Shown here in pieces: positions 18,467 to 29,552 of a stretch of 64,000 bases of DNA. Positions within the stretch are counted from its first letter, which is position 1. Each line of letters begins with the position of its first letter. Location of the stretch: positions 1 to 64,000 of the forward strand of contig JADKDR010000006.1 in the NCBI GenBank assembly GCA_016714535.1, given 5' to 3'. A program made the translations under genes and the position numbers. The notes under the pieces were generated by a model that made no database searches, had not been told where the DNA came from, and worked only from the letters and a program-made list of their open reading frames with translations. Source of the stretch: Bacteroidota bacterium. Its GTDB lineage: Bacteria; Bacteroidota; Bacteroidia; AKYH767-A; OLB10.

Positions 18467-19939
18467 CTATTTTACTATCACAAGTTTTTGATATTGGTCA
18501 ATGGCTCCATTGTCAATTGCAATAAAATATATCCCATTACTTAACTCCGCTGTGCTAACTCGGTTGTTGGTATCATTTGTCAACATTACTGATTTGAGCA
18601 AATTACCATACCCATCAAATATTTTTAGCATTTTATTTTTCAAACTAATGGTTCCTACATTTATTTCAAAATAATCTTTTGCCGGGTTTGGTACAATAGA
18701 AACAATTGGCTTTGTGCCGGCAGGCGGTACACCCAACCCCAATGTATCGCACACACTACCAGGCAAAGGGCCAAGCCTGTAATTGGGATAATGAGGTATA
18801 GTACCACTATGAAACTTTGGCATAATAATCTTATTTTGTAGAACCTTACACCCAACTCCAACTACATCTGGTGAATCTATAACATGAATATTGCGTCTGC
18901 AAAAACCAAATGCCGGTATATAAATACGATTATCAGATGCTAAAAATGGCCAACTAAATTTAGCATAGTCGCAACTGTCAAAGACAATGGAATCGAATAC
19001 CGCGACAGTATCGCGAGTTGCCTTCCAATTAGTTTTAGATAAGTCATACTGTTCAATTACTAAACCAGTTGATAGATAAAGCACTTGACCATTGGGTGAA
19101 AAAGCCGGTGCTGCCCATATTTTTTTTTCTTGCCAATTGCTTAGTAAACCAGTACAACGGTCAAAATCATAAAGGTTTATGCGCCTATTGGAGGAGTTTA
19201 CATACTTAGTTCCATCGGGAGAGAAATACTGAACATATTGAGAACTATGGCCCCCAGCCCATGTATTAATGTGTCCATAAACCTGTGTAAAAGGACCATC
19301 TACCCCATAAGGTGTTAGTAAAAAGGTGTAAAAAGTATCACCTTCAGCCGAATGACATAATACCCACCAATCTCGTCCATTACCGTGCTTTACAGCGTTA
19401 ATATAAAAATCCATTTTTGCATAGTTTAACGCTTGATTTTTGCTTACAACTGCCCCCAATCCATTATTGAGTGACATATCTATTTTTGCTAAGTATAAGT
19501 GAGCAGGAAGTAACAAAGGTCCCAAATCTTTTTCACCCGATACAGAGAATAAATAATAGGTAGGAATAGAGTCAATTAAAGGTAATATAATACTACCTTG
19601 AGGCCCCCCACCTACGTTCGGGCTTAGTACACTCCAGGTATTCATTAATGTATCGCCATTTGGCATAATATTGTTATCTCTGTCATATACGCGCTTCATA
19701 TCATTGTAAAATAACAAATTGCCACTACTGTCACTTATCATACTCAAAGTCCAAAGCAAATCATTATCAATCGGGGTAGTATCTACTGAGGCTGAGTCGT
19801 AAGTGAAATTAATACTGCAACCTCCACTGAGTGGATGGACTCCTATGGATGATCCTAAGTACCACCAATTATCCATTTTGTTTTGGGCTTGGGTTAAGGC
19901 AGTGCAGAATAAAAAATAAATAATTAGTTTTTGTTTCAT
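18467..19939 (-). CDS. secreted beta-propeller protein with T9SS domain, tandem copy 2 (intact)
   Basis: 490 residues, intact, and the reference for the triplet. Signal peptide 1-18, then NKMDNWWYLGSSIGVHPLSG, a repeated blade pattern (SDSSGNLLFYNDMKRVYDRD, YVQYFSPDGTKYVNSSNRRI, FSPNGQVLYLSTGLV), CRRNIHVIDSPDVVGVG, a proline-rich linker (LGVPPAGTKPIVSI) and a T9SS type A domain (VPNPAKDYFEINVG ... NGIYFIAIDNGAIDQY). It is about 90% identical to copy 3 by eye. The predicted product is a seven-bladed-type propeller on the cell surface; the ligand is unknown. Confidence 0.8.
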   Translation of the reverse strand: MKQKLIIYFLFCTALTQAQNKMDNWWYLGSSIGVHPLSGGCSINFTYDSASVDTTPIDNDLLWTLSMISDSSGNLLFYNDMKRVYDRDNNIMPNGDTLMNTWSVLSPNVGGGPQGSIILPLIDSIPTYYLFSVSGEKDLGPLLLPAHLYLAKIDMSLNNGLGAVVSKNQALNYAKMDFYINAVKHGNGRDWWVLCHSAEGDTFYTFLLTPYGVDGPFTQVYGHINTWAGGHSSQYVQYFSPDGTKYVNSSNRRINLYDFDRCTGLLSNWQEKKIWAAPAFSPNGQVLYLSTGLVIEQYDLSKTNWKATRDTVAVFDSIVFDSCDYAKFSWPFLASDNRIYIPAFGFCRRNIHVIDSPDVVGVGCKVLQNKIIMPKFHSGTIPHYPNYRLGPLPGSVCDTLGLGVPPAGTKPIVSIVPNPAKDYFEINVGTISLKNKMLKIFDGYGNLLKSVMLTNDTNNRVSTAELSNGIYFIAIDNGAIDQYQKLVIVK

Positions 19940-19985
19940 TACACATAAGTGTTTTAAAGTGCTTGAATTGTATTCTTTGGAAAAA

Positions 19986-20019
19986 ATCAGATATGGAAAA
20001 ACAGCTTTCCATACCTGAT
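19986..20019 (-). terminator. hairpin after propeller copy 3
   Basis: Same ATCAGATATGGAAA / TTTCCATACCTGAT stem as at 18421-18454, between the copy 3 stop (20032) and the copy 2 start, followed by a T run on the minus strand. Confidence 0.7.
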
Positions 20020-20031
20020 TAAGTTTTACTA

Positions 20032-21508
20032 CTATTTTACTATCACAAGTTTTTGATATTGGTCAATGGCTCCATTGTCAATTGCAATAAAATATATCCC
20101 ATTACTTAACTCCGCTGTGCTAACTCGGTTGTTGGTATCATTTGTCAACATTACTGATTTGAGCAAATTACCATACCCATCAAATATTTTTAGCATTTTA
20201 TTTTTCAAACTAATGGTTCCTACATTTATTTCAAAATAATCTTTTGCCGGGTTTGGTACAATAGAAACAATTGGCTTTGTGCCGGCAGGCGGTACACCCA
20301 ACCCCAATGTATCGCACACACTGCCCGGCAAAGGGCCAAGCCTATAATTTGGATAATTTGGTATAGTGCCTCTGTGAAACCGCGGCATAATAATTTTATT
20401 TTGTAAAACCTTGCACCCTATACCAACTACATCAGGTGAATCTATAACATGAATATTGCGTCTGCAAAAACCGAATGCCGGTATATAAATACGATTATCA
20501 GATGCTAAAAAATGGCCAACTAAATTTTGCATAGTCGCAACTATCAAATACAATGGAATCGAATACTGCAACAGTATCGCGGGTTGCCTTCCAATTAGTT
20601 TTGGATAAGTCATATTGCTCAATTGCTAAACCTGTTGAAAGGTACAGCACCTGACTATTGGGAGAAAAAGCAGGAAATGCCCAAATTTTTTTCTCCTGCC
20701 AATTGCTTAATAAACCGGTACATCTATCAAAATCATATAGGTTTATGCGCTTGTTTGAAGAATTTACATACTTAGTTCCATCGGGAGAGAAATATTGAAC
20801 ACCTTGCGAACTATGGCCCCCAGCCCAGGTATTAATGTGTCCATAAACCTGTGTAAAAGGTCCATCTACCCCATAAGGTGTTAGTAAAAAGGTGTAAAAA
20901 GTATCACCTTCAGCCGAATGACGTAATACCCACCAATCTCGTCCATTACCGTGCTTTACAGCGTTAATATAAAAATCCATTTTTGCATAGTTTAACGCTT
21001 GATTTTTGCTTACAACAGCTCCCAATCCATTATTGAGTGACATATCTATTTTTGCTAAGTATAAATGCGATGGCAAAAGAAAATTTCCAAAATCATTTTC
21101 AGATGAGACAGAGAATAAATAATAGGTAGGATTAGAGTCAATTAAAGGTAATACAATACTACCTTGAGGCCCCCCCCCCCCTGCATTTTGATTTAAAACA
21201 AGCCATGTATTCATTAATGTATCCCCGTTTATCATTATGTTATTATTTCTATCATACACCCGCCTATTATCATTGTAAAATAATAACTGCCCACTACTAT
21301 CACTTATCATACTCAATGTCCAAAGAAAATCATTATCAATCGGGGTAGTATCTACTGAGGCTGAGTCGTAAGTGAAATTAATACTGCAACCTCCACTGAG
21401 TGGATGGACTCCTATGGATGATCCTAAGTACCACCAATTATCCATTTTGTTTTGGGCTTGGGTTAAGGCAGTGCAGAATAAAAAATAAATAATTAGTTTT
21501 TGTTTCAT
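20032..21508 (-). CDS. secreted beta-propeller protein with T9SS domain, tandem copy 3 (one frameshift, G12 tract)
   Basis: Seen as 21508-20498 (336 residues) and 20622-20032 (196 residues). They join through one extra A near 20515 (TAAAAAATGG here, TAAAAATGG in copy 2), giving ~491 residues with the same signal peptide, propeller and T9SS tail as copy 2. Codons ~110-113 are four glycines encoded by an uninterrupted run of 12 G's (C12 at 21170-21181); copy 2 has only six at this point. Any change in that run not divisible by three would cut off about three quarters of the protein, including the T9SS signal. Confidence 0.75.
21170..21181 (-). repeat. poly-G(12) tract inside propeller copy 3
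   Basis: Twelve consecutive C's on the plus strand (G's in the coding strand) near codon 110 of a surface-protein gene. Tracts of this length slip readily during replication, so it is a candidate phase-variation switch. The count itself may be affected by homopolymer miscalling. Confidence 0.85.
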
Positions 21509-21553
21509 TACAAATAAGTGTTTTAAAGTGTTTGAATTGTATTCTTAGAAAAA

Positions 21554-21587
21554 ATCAGATATGGAAAAACAGCTTTCCATACCTGAT
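21554..21587 (-). terminator. hairpin after the beta-helix gene
   Basis: Third exact copy of the ATCAGATATGGAAA / TTTCCATACCTGAT stem, 12 bp after the stop of the 21600-25868 gene on the minus strand and followed by a T-rich run. Confidence 0.7.
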
Positions 21588-21599
21588 TTAGAATTAAAA

Positions 21600-24500
21600 T
21601 CATTTTACAATAACAAGCTTTTGGAATTGTTGCACACTGCCATTGGCAATAGCTACAAAATATATTCCATTGGTTAATCCATTGGTTTTTATCCGGTTTG
21701 TATTTTCATTTGATAATATTTGAGACTTTACTACATGCCCATAAGCATCAAGTATAGTTAGCAATTTTCCTTTTACATCAATCCCTTCTGCTTTGATTTC
21801 AAAATAATCTTTTGCCGGGTTGGGTACAATATCAAATGAAAAAGAAATTGCAGAATTGTTTGTATTTATTGTACGCATACTATAACCATCGAGCATGCAA
21901 GTGGCTTCATCATTGTAACCCATATCATCATAAAAGTGCGATAATATGGCGCGCGATTGATATACCCCTACTCCTCCATTAAATGGGCATTGCACTGCTA
22001 TATCATATAAGGTGATTTTATCATCTTCGCTTAATGCTGCATTTATTTTATACTTAATTGCTATTGCATTTACAGTTTTTATGTTAGCCTCGTGCACCTC
22101 ATTGGCTTGTACATTGTTATTTTGGTTACTGGCTATTTCTTTTTTTACTTTATCAATAACGGCTAATTGCACACTGCTTTGGTTGGCAGTACTTTGGCTA
22201 ACTTCTAATGCTGTACAAGCCAATAAATACGCATCAATATCACTTTGCAATATTACGGTTGCATTTGTTATTGCATCCATAGCTGCTTTTGCATCATGGA
22301 ATTTATTGTCACTTGTAATTTGCTCATTTATTATAGCAGTTTCAAGTGTTACTTCGCCAGCGGTTTTTTCGGTTAAGGTCTTTTTTACTTCTTTCAAATC
22401 ACCTATTGTACTTGCTTCTGTAGTGTTATAAAAATCAGTCAATACTGTATTGCCGTTTTTTAAATCAGGATATAATTCAAGTTTTTCGTTCAATGCCTTT
22501 TTCATTTCGAAAAGTGTCTGTGCCTCAAACTCTTGTAATGTAGCAGTACCATCTGCAATCGTTAATTCAAACCCATTGATTTCATCATCATCTTCCCTTA
22601 TAGGCAATTCGCATAATGATACATTGCATGTTGCTTTGGCACTGTGCTTATATCAAACCAATCAAAACCAAATCCTAAATTATGTGTGGGTGCTTCTATG
22701 AATATTCCTTGTGTTGGATAATTTAATACCCTAAATAAGTTGGTTGCAGAAGTCAATGCATTCAATGGTATCAACTGCGCCCCAAGACCGGGATAATTAT
22801 TTAAAAAATTCCAATGATTTCCTTTGTGTAATTGTGGCCCCATATTAGGTTGCGCACGCAATCGTAAGCCTTGCCAATGTTCGTTTATTTCGTTTGAGTT
22901 AAAGTCGGTGCTGTTGCAATCATTTAGAAAACGGAAACCCACATCAGTATTGTGCGAGGTGTTGCACGAGACCGTATTGCTATTAGAGGTTTGAAAATCG
23001 TATGCAATAGACAGCGGTATATAGCTAATACCTGCTGTAGAATAACCTACCCCTTCTACATTATTGCAGGATATGTTATTGGCATGCGAGGCTTCAAGAG
23101 CTATGCCTAAATCAGGTGTTGGGGGGTGGATTGTACCCATAAGTACACGGTTATCGGTAACGGTGGCATTATTTATAGTATTTAATCGAATACCTCGTCT
23201 TGCATCGGTCATGGTTATTAAATTACTTTTAATAGTGGTATTCGTAATTACGGGTAATGCGTTTTGCACCAAATACCTGTTCTTGGTAAACTATTGCCAC
23301 CAGGATTTTCAATAAATACTTCGTTATTATTTACCGTAATCATACCTGTACATTCTTCTATGCGCATACCATGTTGTGTTTCGGTAAGGGTATTTTCATA
23401 AACGCTTACACCAGCCAAATCATTCATGTTGCTAAGTACAATGCCTAATCTATTATCGCCTAAAGCACTTGTTGAGCCACTTAAGTTATTATAAACTTCA
23501 CCCGAAATGCCATTGAGGTATATACTGCGAAAGCAATCATCAAACTCCATATCATTATTAATATCACCTTCTATGGAAACACTGTGAAATACTTCCCCTT
23601 GGCAATATACAGCAGTTTGTAAATGATTGAACAACGATGTGTTTGTAAGGCCGTAATAGGTTGGTGCACCACCTTGCTCAATGATGTTTTCAAATAAATT
23701 ATTTACAATATAACAATTTGAGTTATAAGTTAAAACACCGCAATTAAGATTTGTAAAAGTATTTTTTTGTATGGCAGCATTAGTATGGCCTACTTGCAGG
23801 TAAACAACATCATGTGCTACAATGCCTGCAAATCCGGCAGCATTAATGTCAGGTTGTTGCCCAAGATAAGGCAATACCAAGTTGGCAGTAGTAGCAAAGT
23901 TATTGCTTACAATATAACCAAGATTAGTTTGAGGCATAGCATTGGGAGCAATATAAAAGGAAATAAAATTATTATAAAAATTATTCTGCCTCAAGTATGT
24001 GATAGCTCCATCATAAGCATGTACAGCATACTGAGCATCGCTAACAGTACTTTCTTGGATGGTAAGCTGCCCGTCAATTACACGTATGCCATACCACATT
24101 TTGTCGCATGCACTTAGATTGCAAGTGCCTACGAATAAGGAATTGTTATTGTCAATAATTATTTCTGCTGCCGGCCCCATTATAATATGAGGGCATCCAA
24201 CAAATGAAAGTGACTGATCAATAGTAAGCGTACCATTAATATGTATTCCATCAGGATAGGTAATATTATTTGTGCCGAAGTGCGTAATCAAGTCGGTAGC
24301 AGTAACATCTGTAAAATAAAGTGGAATAGAGCCAGCAGGAGGCGTTCCGGTACAGCAATCTTGGATGTAATAGGTCTCTTCACAAAAACCATTATTAACT
24401 ATTATTGTTGCTCCAAATCCATTGACACATGTAACTTCAAGTAAGCAATTACCAACAGGATTTATGGTATGAAAATTTCCAGGGTCGTTGGGTATGACTG

Positions 24501-25868
24501 TCCAGGTATAGCCTTGGTTAGCAAAACAATTATCAACTTCTACTATGATGGGTGTGGTATTACAAGCTGTAAAACTTGAGCCTTTTAACACTGGTGAAGG
24601 ATTTACTGTAATTGTCACTTCATCAAAGTCAGTACACTGTGTACCGTTAATTGTAAGTACTAACAGAATTGTAAATGTGTAATTAATTGGGGCATTAGTT
24701 AAATTAATTGGAAATGTTGCTATTGGGTTCATTGAATTTGGATTATCAAAAACAACTCCGGGGGGCGCGGTCCAAGCGTAAATTGGATTTAACGCTGCAT
24801 CAGCAGGGCAACCGGCATCTAAAAATGAATATGTGCCGCAAGTCACATCATCACAACCTGCATTTACTAATCGGCTAATAAAAAAATTATCAATATGCGC
24901 CCAACATTGTATTCCTGTATTTGCATTTGGCACAGGGTTAATAGCTACTCTATTAAAATTTACTGCTGAGGTATTAGTAAAACAAAAATAATTTCTGGTA
25001 AAGGTTGTATTGTTTTGGATAGGCATTTGTGCATATATCTGCTGATTGTTTATTCCAAATGTAATTTGATTACCTGGAAAAAACCAATTACACAAGGTAA
25101 TATTTAACTGTTGAAATGGGTTTACTTCACTCCTGAAATCAAAATGACCCAAAAGTACGTTTCCGTCATTAATATTGGATCAGCTAACGTTGTAACAATT
25201 GCTTCACTTCGCCCATTACGTGACCACATTGCAGCCCAAGGATTCATATTGAATTCTCGTAATTGAGGTGAAAGATTGCCATCTTGCCAACAAGGAATAT
25301 TACATTTAAATTCATCAGAAGGAACACCTTGAATACATACTAGTGGGAAATTTGTAAATTGTCCATTGCAATTAAGTTGACAAGGATCATCACAATGACC
25401 TAAATGAAATGGGAAGGCTACAATTGCAGTTTTTACATTGAGCATAAAAGTAGCGGCAACATTACAATTGCCACAAGTATCAGGGTTGTATTTTCTTAAA
25501 AATTTAAATGTGTATAAATCGCCTTCTATTATATTTGAATCTAATATTGCCTGAATAAGTGAATCACCAGGCACATACGTTGAATGAGACCATATTAAAT
25601 CAGGGTTTGTGCATGTGTTTCCATGAAATAGCTTGATGCTTTTCCACTCTGGAAAATTTGAAAAACCTGCTACCCCATGAATAATATCAAGTCTAATATT
25701 GGTAGTATCTGCAATAAAAGATATATACAACACACTATCATTCATAGTATATGTATTCCAATTATTGTTGTTTGATATTAGACCTAATGGTATTGGGTTG
25801 CTGCATGTTTCGCCTAATGCAAAAATTTGTTTCAAAGGCAAAGAGATAAAAATTAATATTACGAGCAA
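21600..25868 (-). CDS. large secreted beta-helix protein with T9SS domain (~1400 residues, three frameshifts)
   Basis: Four frames in series (25868-25122, 25152-23248, 23272-22598, 22607-21600) overlap end to start and read as one protein. A hydrophobic N-terminus (LVILIFISLPLKQIFA) precedes an N-terminal beta domain (GETCSNPIPLGLISNNNNW), then a PKD/Ig-like region (ITVNPSPVLKGSSFTAC). Next comes a long parallel beta-helix with many NNxF/NNxI turns (YIVSNNFATTANL, NTVSCNTSHNTDVG), an unusual helical segment of ~200 residues (LQEFEAQTLFEMKKALNEKL to NNNVQANEVHEAN) and a T9SS tail (FDIVPNPAKDYFEIKAEG). Breaks lie near 25145, 23265 and 22605. The start is TTG, and a stop lies 6 codons upstream, so the true ATG may be lost to an error. 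Beta-helix surface proteins often bind or cleave polysaccharide; no catalytic site was recognised. Confidence 0.65.
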
Positions 25869-26257
25869 TAGCTTATTGAATTTTTAAATGTTGATTGTTT
25901 TTGTGAATCAACTCGTGTTGATAATGCAAATTGATTTGTACTCATAGTTTTTGTTTTTAAATTATTAAAATTTATGAACCGCTACTATAATTATTACTTA
26001 TCGGGGTATTAAAAATAAAGGCAAACCCTGGCAGGTAGGTGTTAGCATGATAATAAATTCGATTGAAATTATTTTTCATTGCAGAAAGATTTTATGCAAA
26101 AGGTCAAGTATTGTCAAAGAGCGTGATGTAAAGTTAAGTAATGTTTTTTTAGCAAACAACATATTAATGATTTTATTTTTTCAAGGTATTCCAATCAAGA
26201 ATTTTTCTTATGATTGGTTAAACTAGCTTTCTAACTAATAACATTCGAAGCACTCTC
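25869..26257. other. ~390 bp divergent intergenic region
   Basis: Lies between the beta-helix gene (minus) and mce (plus). No gene seen. It contains AT-rich DNA with no repeat worth noting and should hold the promoter of the beta-helix gene. Confidence 0.5.
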
Positions 26258-26289
26258 TTGCCAAACTATTTTATATTCCCTTATATTTG
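26258..26289 (+). promoter_or_regulatory. Bacteroidota-type promoter of mce
   Basis: TTG (26258-26260), a 21-base spacer and TATATTTG (26282-26289) fit the TTG/TAnnTTTG pattern; transcription from about 26296 would give a 13-nt leader before the GTG start at 26309. Confidence 0.55.
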
Positions 26290-26308
26290 AGCCAAATTAT
26301 TTAAGAGA

Positions 26309-27248
26309 GTGAAATACGGCAGAGAAATTAAAATTGGAATTTTACTCACAGTAGCTGTTGCGTCAGGCTTGTGGGGAATTAACTACCTCAAAGGTTCTGA
26401 AATGTTTTCGAGCAATGTTCACGTTACGGTGCAGTATGATAATGTAAGCGGATTGGTTGAGTCAAACGGTGTTTTGCTAAATGGCTATAAAATAGGTCAG
26501 GTATACAAACGCAGGTTTTTGCCTGACAATTCAGGAAAAATTGAAGTTACTCTTGAAATGAAAAAATCAATTTTTGTATCTGACGATGCCATTGCTACCA
26601 TTATCAACAGCGATTTATTGGGAGGCAAGGCAGTGCAAATAGATTTAGGAATCAGCAAAAACCCTGTTCAGGATAAGGGAGTATTGCGCGGAGCCTTGCA
26701 ACCGGGCCTTGGCGATCAAATTGCACCTTTTAGAGATAAAGCATCTAATTTAATGGGATCAGTAGATTCATTATCTCATAATTTAAATGTTGTTTTTAAC
26801 AGAGAAAATCAGGTGGCAATGGCGCAATCGATTAAAAATCTTGAAACCATTACACAAAATTTCACTGAATTAAGCAAATCAAATGGCTCGTTAGCGCTTG
26901 CTTTATCTAACATAAAATCAATTACTGATAATATTAAAAATCAAAATCAGAAAATTGAAGAAGCCATAGGTAATCTGAATAATCTAAGCAAGCAACTTTC
27001 CGAAGCAAAGTTGAGCGAAACGGTAAATAACCTTGAAAAAACATCCGGCGAACTAAATGCTGTTTTTAGCAAAGCTAAACAGCGGAGAAGGAACTGCAGG
27101 CAAATTACTCAACGATGATAAGCTGTATAAAAACCTTGAAGCTGCCACGGCAGATTTGGATAAATTACTTATCGACTTAAAGCAAAATCCAAAGCGATAT
27201 GTTCAGGTTTCGGTATTTGGCCGCAAGGACAAAACAACACCCAAGTGA
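26309..27248 (+). CDS. MCE-family (MlaD-like) lipid transport protein (one frameshift)
   Basis: About 312 residues. GTG start, one N-terminal membrane anchor (IKIGILLTVAVASGLWGINY at 7-26), then a single MCE domain (VHVTVQYDNVSGLVESNGVL, GYKIGQVYKRRF, AIATIINSDLLGGKAVQIDL) and a long C-terminal helical region (EAIGNLNNLSKQLSEAKL). MCE proteins form rings that bind phospholipids in the periplasm for an ABC transporter. The frame breaks near 27075, where AGCAAAGCTAAAC should read AGCAAGCTAAAC; the second frame supplies LNSGEGTAGKLLNDDKLYKN to the end. The sequence around the break is typical of the family, so an error is likely. Permease and ATPase partners are not in the window. Confidence 0.85.
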
Positions 27249-27280
27249 TTTTTGTTAATTAACTAAATCCACATGTACGT

Positions 27281-28621
27281 ATGAATGAAAAACCGTTTTC
27301 CGAAATTCTTGTTGAATCTATTCCGCAAATATTTTTTGCCATACTCTTATCCATTGGCCTTGCACTCTTTATAAAAAATATTCAAAAGCTTATTCGCAAC
27401 ATCAATCTGGGTAGGGATAAAGTGATAAACGATAGAAGGAGCGAGCGTTGGCGCACCATGGCTATGGTGGCGCTGGGGCAATCAAAAATGATGACACGAC
27501 CTGTGGCCGGTTTTTTTCACATCTTAATATATGCCGGTTTTATTATTATCAATATAGAAGTACTCGAAATTATACTTGATGGAATTTTTGGAACACATCG
27601 CTTGTTTGAATTTCTGGGGCCGTTGTATAATTTTCTCATAGGTGGTTTCGAAATTCTTGCCTTGCTAGTACTGGTGGCCTGTGTAGTTTTTTTAATGCGC
27701 AGGAATGTACTCAAGCTAAAGCGATTTTGGATGCGTGAGATGACCAGTTTTCCTCGTACCGATGCCAACCTCATCCTCATCACCGAAATTGTATTGATGT
27801 CCTTATTTCTGTTTATGAATGCAAGCGATAGCATATTGCAAAAGCGCGGTATTGCACATTATGTTGAGGCAGGAAGTTTTCCGGTAAGCAAAATCTTTGT
27901 TCCATTGCTCACAGATTTTAGTTCGTCTGCACTAATCGCTATAGAGCGTTTTTGCTGGTGGCTTCATATCATTGGCATACTTGCATTTATGAACTACCTG
28001 CCATACAGCAAACATCTGCACATTCTCTTTGCTTTTCCTAATACGTGGTATAGTGATCTGGATGCCAAAGGAAAATTTAATAATTTGGAAAGTGTAACAC
28101 AAGAAGTAAAACTAATGCTTGATCCATCGCTGCCACCACCTGCAAGTGATGGCACAGCACAACGCTTTGGTGCCAAGGATGTGCAAGACCTTACATGGAA
28201 GCAATTGATGGATGCTTACTCATGCACCGAATGTGGCAGATGTACATCGCAATGCCCAGCAAATATTACAGGTAAAAAATTATCGCCACGCAAAATTATG
28301 ATGGACACCCGCGACCGATTGGATGAAGTGGGCAAACAAGTTGATATGCATGGTATTGAGTACAAAGACGGGAAGGCATTACTTGGCGACTATATTACTG
28401 AAGAAGAATTGTGGGCTTGCAATACATGCAACGCATGTGTGCAGGCGTGCCCCGTTAACATAAACCCGCTATCAATAATTATGGATATGCGCAGGTATTT
28501 GGTAATGGAACAAAGTGCAGCACCTGCCGAGTTAAATGGCATGTTTACTAAGATAGAAAACAATCAGGCACCCTGGCAGTTTTCGCCAGCCGATCGAATG
28601 AACTGGGCACAGGAAAATTAA
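27281..28621 (+). CDS. membrane-bound (Fe-S)-binding oxidoreductase subunit (HdrE/HdrC-like)
   Basis: 446 residues. Five or so hydrophobic segments in the first ~250 residues (IPQIFFAILLSIGLALFI, GFFHILIYAGFIIINIEV, ILALLVLVACVVFLM, ITEIVLMSLFLFMNA, CWWLHIIGILAFMNYL) resemble NarI/HdrE-type membrane subunits. Two 4Fe-4S motifs follow near residues 315 and 380 (CTECGRCTSQCP and CNTCNACVQACP). With the CCG-domain protein encoded downstream it forms an HdrC/HdrB-like pair that probably moves electrons between the quinone pool and a soluble partner; the substrate is unknown. This mce/Fe-S/CCG order is familiar from other Bacteroidota genomes. Confidence 0.85.
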   Translation: MNEKPFSEILVESIPQIFFAILLSIGLALFIKNIQKLIRNINLGRDKVINDRRSERWRTMAMVALGQSKMMTRPVAGFFHILIYAGFIIINIEVLEIILDGIFGTHRLFEFLGPLYNFLIGGFEILALLVLVACVVFLMRRNVLKLKRFWMREMTSFPRTDANLILITEIVLMSLFLFMNASDSILQKRGIAHYVEAGSFPVSKIFVPLLTDFSSSALIAIERFCWWLHIIGILAFMNYLPYSKHLHILFAFPNTWYSDLDAKGKFNNLESVTQEVKLMLDPSLPPPASDGTAQRFGAKDVQDLTWKQLMDAYSCTECGRCTSQCPANITGKKLSPRKIMMDTRDRLDEVGKQVDMHGIEYKDGKALLGDYITEEELWACNTCNACVQACPVNINPLSIIMDMRRYLVMEQSAAPAELNGMFTKIENNQAPWQFSPADRMNWAQEN

Positions 28622-28730
28622 TTTTCAAAAAAAAGAATTCGCTTATGAAATAAGCATTACAAAAGTTGACACCCAATAAAAATGAATATATGCGATTCCA
28701 TCTGACCATTAAAAAACAAAAAATAAACAG

Positions 28731-29510
28731 ATGAAAATACCAATGATGTCTGAAATGCTTGCCGCAGGCGAATCTCCTGATATTTTATTTTGGGTTGGAT
28801 GTGCCGGTAGTTTTGATCAGCGGGCACAAAAAGTTACCAGGGCCATGGCAAAAATATTAACGCATTGCCAAATAAAATTTGCTGTGCTTGGCACCGAAGA
28901 AAGTTGTACTGGTGATCCAGCTAAAAGGGCAGGCAACGAGTTCTTATTTCAAATGCAAGCCATGATGAATATACAGGTACTGAATGGCTATGAGGTAAAA
29001 AAAATTGTAACCGCTTGCCCACATTGTTTTAATACGTTGAAAAATGAATACCCATCGCTGGGTGGTAATTACCAAGTTGTGCACCACAGCATGTTGCTAC
29101 AACAATTGCTTAACGAAGGTAAATTGTCAATTGCAGGAGGAAATTATAAGGGAAAAAAAATAGTTTTTCACGATCCATGTTATCTTGGCCGTGCCAATGA
29201 TGTATACGAAGCACCGCGCGAAGTTATTACTAAGCTTGATGCTGCCTTGCATGAGATGAAACGCAGCCGTGCGAATGGTTTATGCTGTGGGGCCGGAGGT
29301 GCGCAAATGTTTAAAGAACCTGAACCTGGAGAAAAAGATGTGAATATAGAACGCACCGAAGAAGCATTAGCACTTAATCCGAATGTGATTGCAGTTGGTT
29401 GTCCTTTTTGTATGACCATGATGAGTGACGGTGTTAAGCTTAAAGAAAAAGAAGAGCAGGTAGCTGTGCTTGATATAGCCGAGCTAATAGCCAATGCCGG
29501 AGAACTATAG
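28731..29510 (+). CDS. (Fe-S)-binding protein with cysteine-rich CCG domains (HdrB/LutA/GlcF-like)
   Basis: 259 residues. Two CCG-type cysteine clusters are visible: WVGCAGSFDQRAQ with ESCTGDPAKRAG and TACPHCFNTL, then VFHDPCYLGRANDVYEAPRE with GLCCGAGGAQMF and VGCPFCMTMMSDG. Such domains bind unusual 4Fe-4S or non-cubane clusters in heterodisulfide reductase subunit B and in lactate or glycolate utilisation complexes. It lies 109 bp after the membrane Fe-S gene and is almost certainly its partner; the electron acceptor is not evident. Confidence 0.88.
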   Translation: MKIPMMSEMLAAGESPDILFWVGCAGSFDQRAQKVTRAMAKILTHCQIKFAVLGTEESCTGDPAKRAGNEFLFQMQAMMNIQVLNGYEVKKIVTACPHCFNTLKNEYPSLGGNYQVVHHSMLLQQLLNEGKLSIAGGNYKGKKIVFHDPCYLGRANDVYEAPREVITKLDAALHEMKRSRANGLCCGAGGAQMFKEPEPGEKDVNIERTEEALALNPNVIAVGCPFCMTMMSDGVKLKEKEEQVAVLDIAELIANAGEL

Positions 29511-29552
29511 AATTATTTAATATTTACCAATTAACCTAAAATTACACACGTC

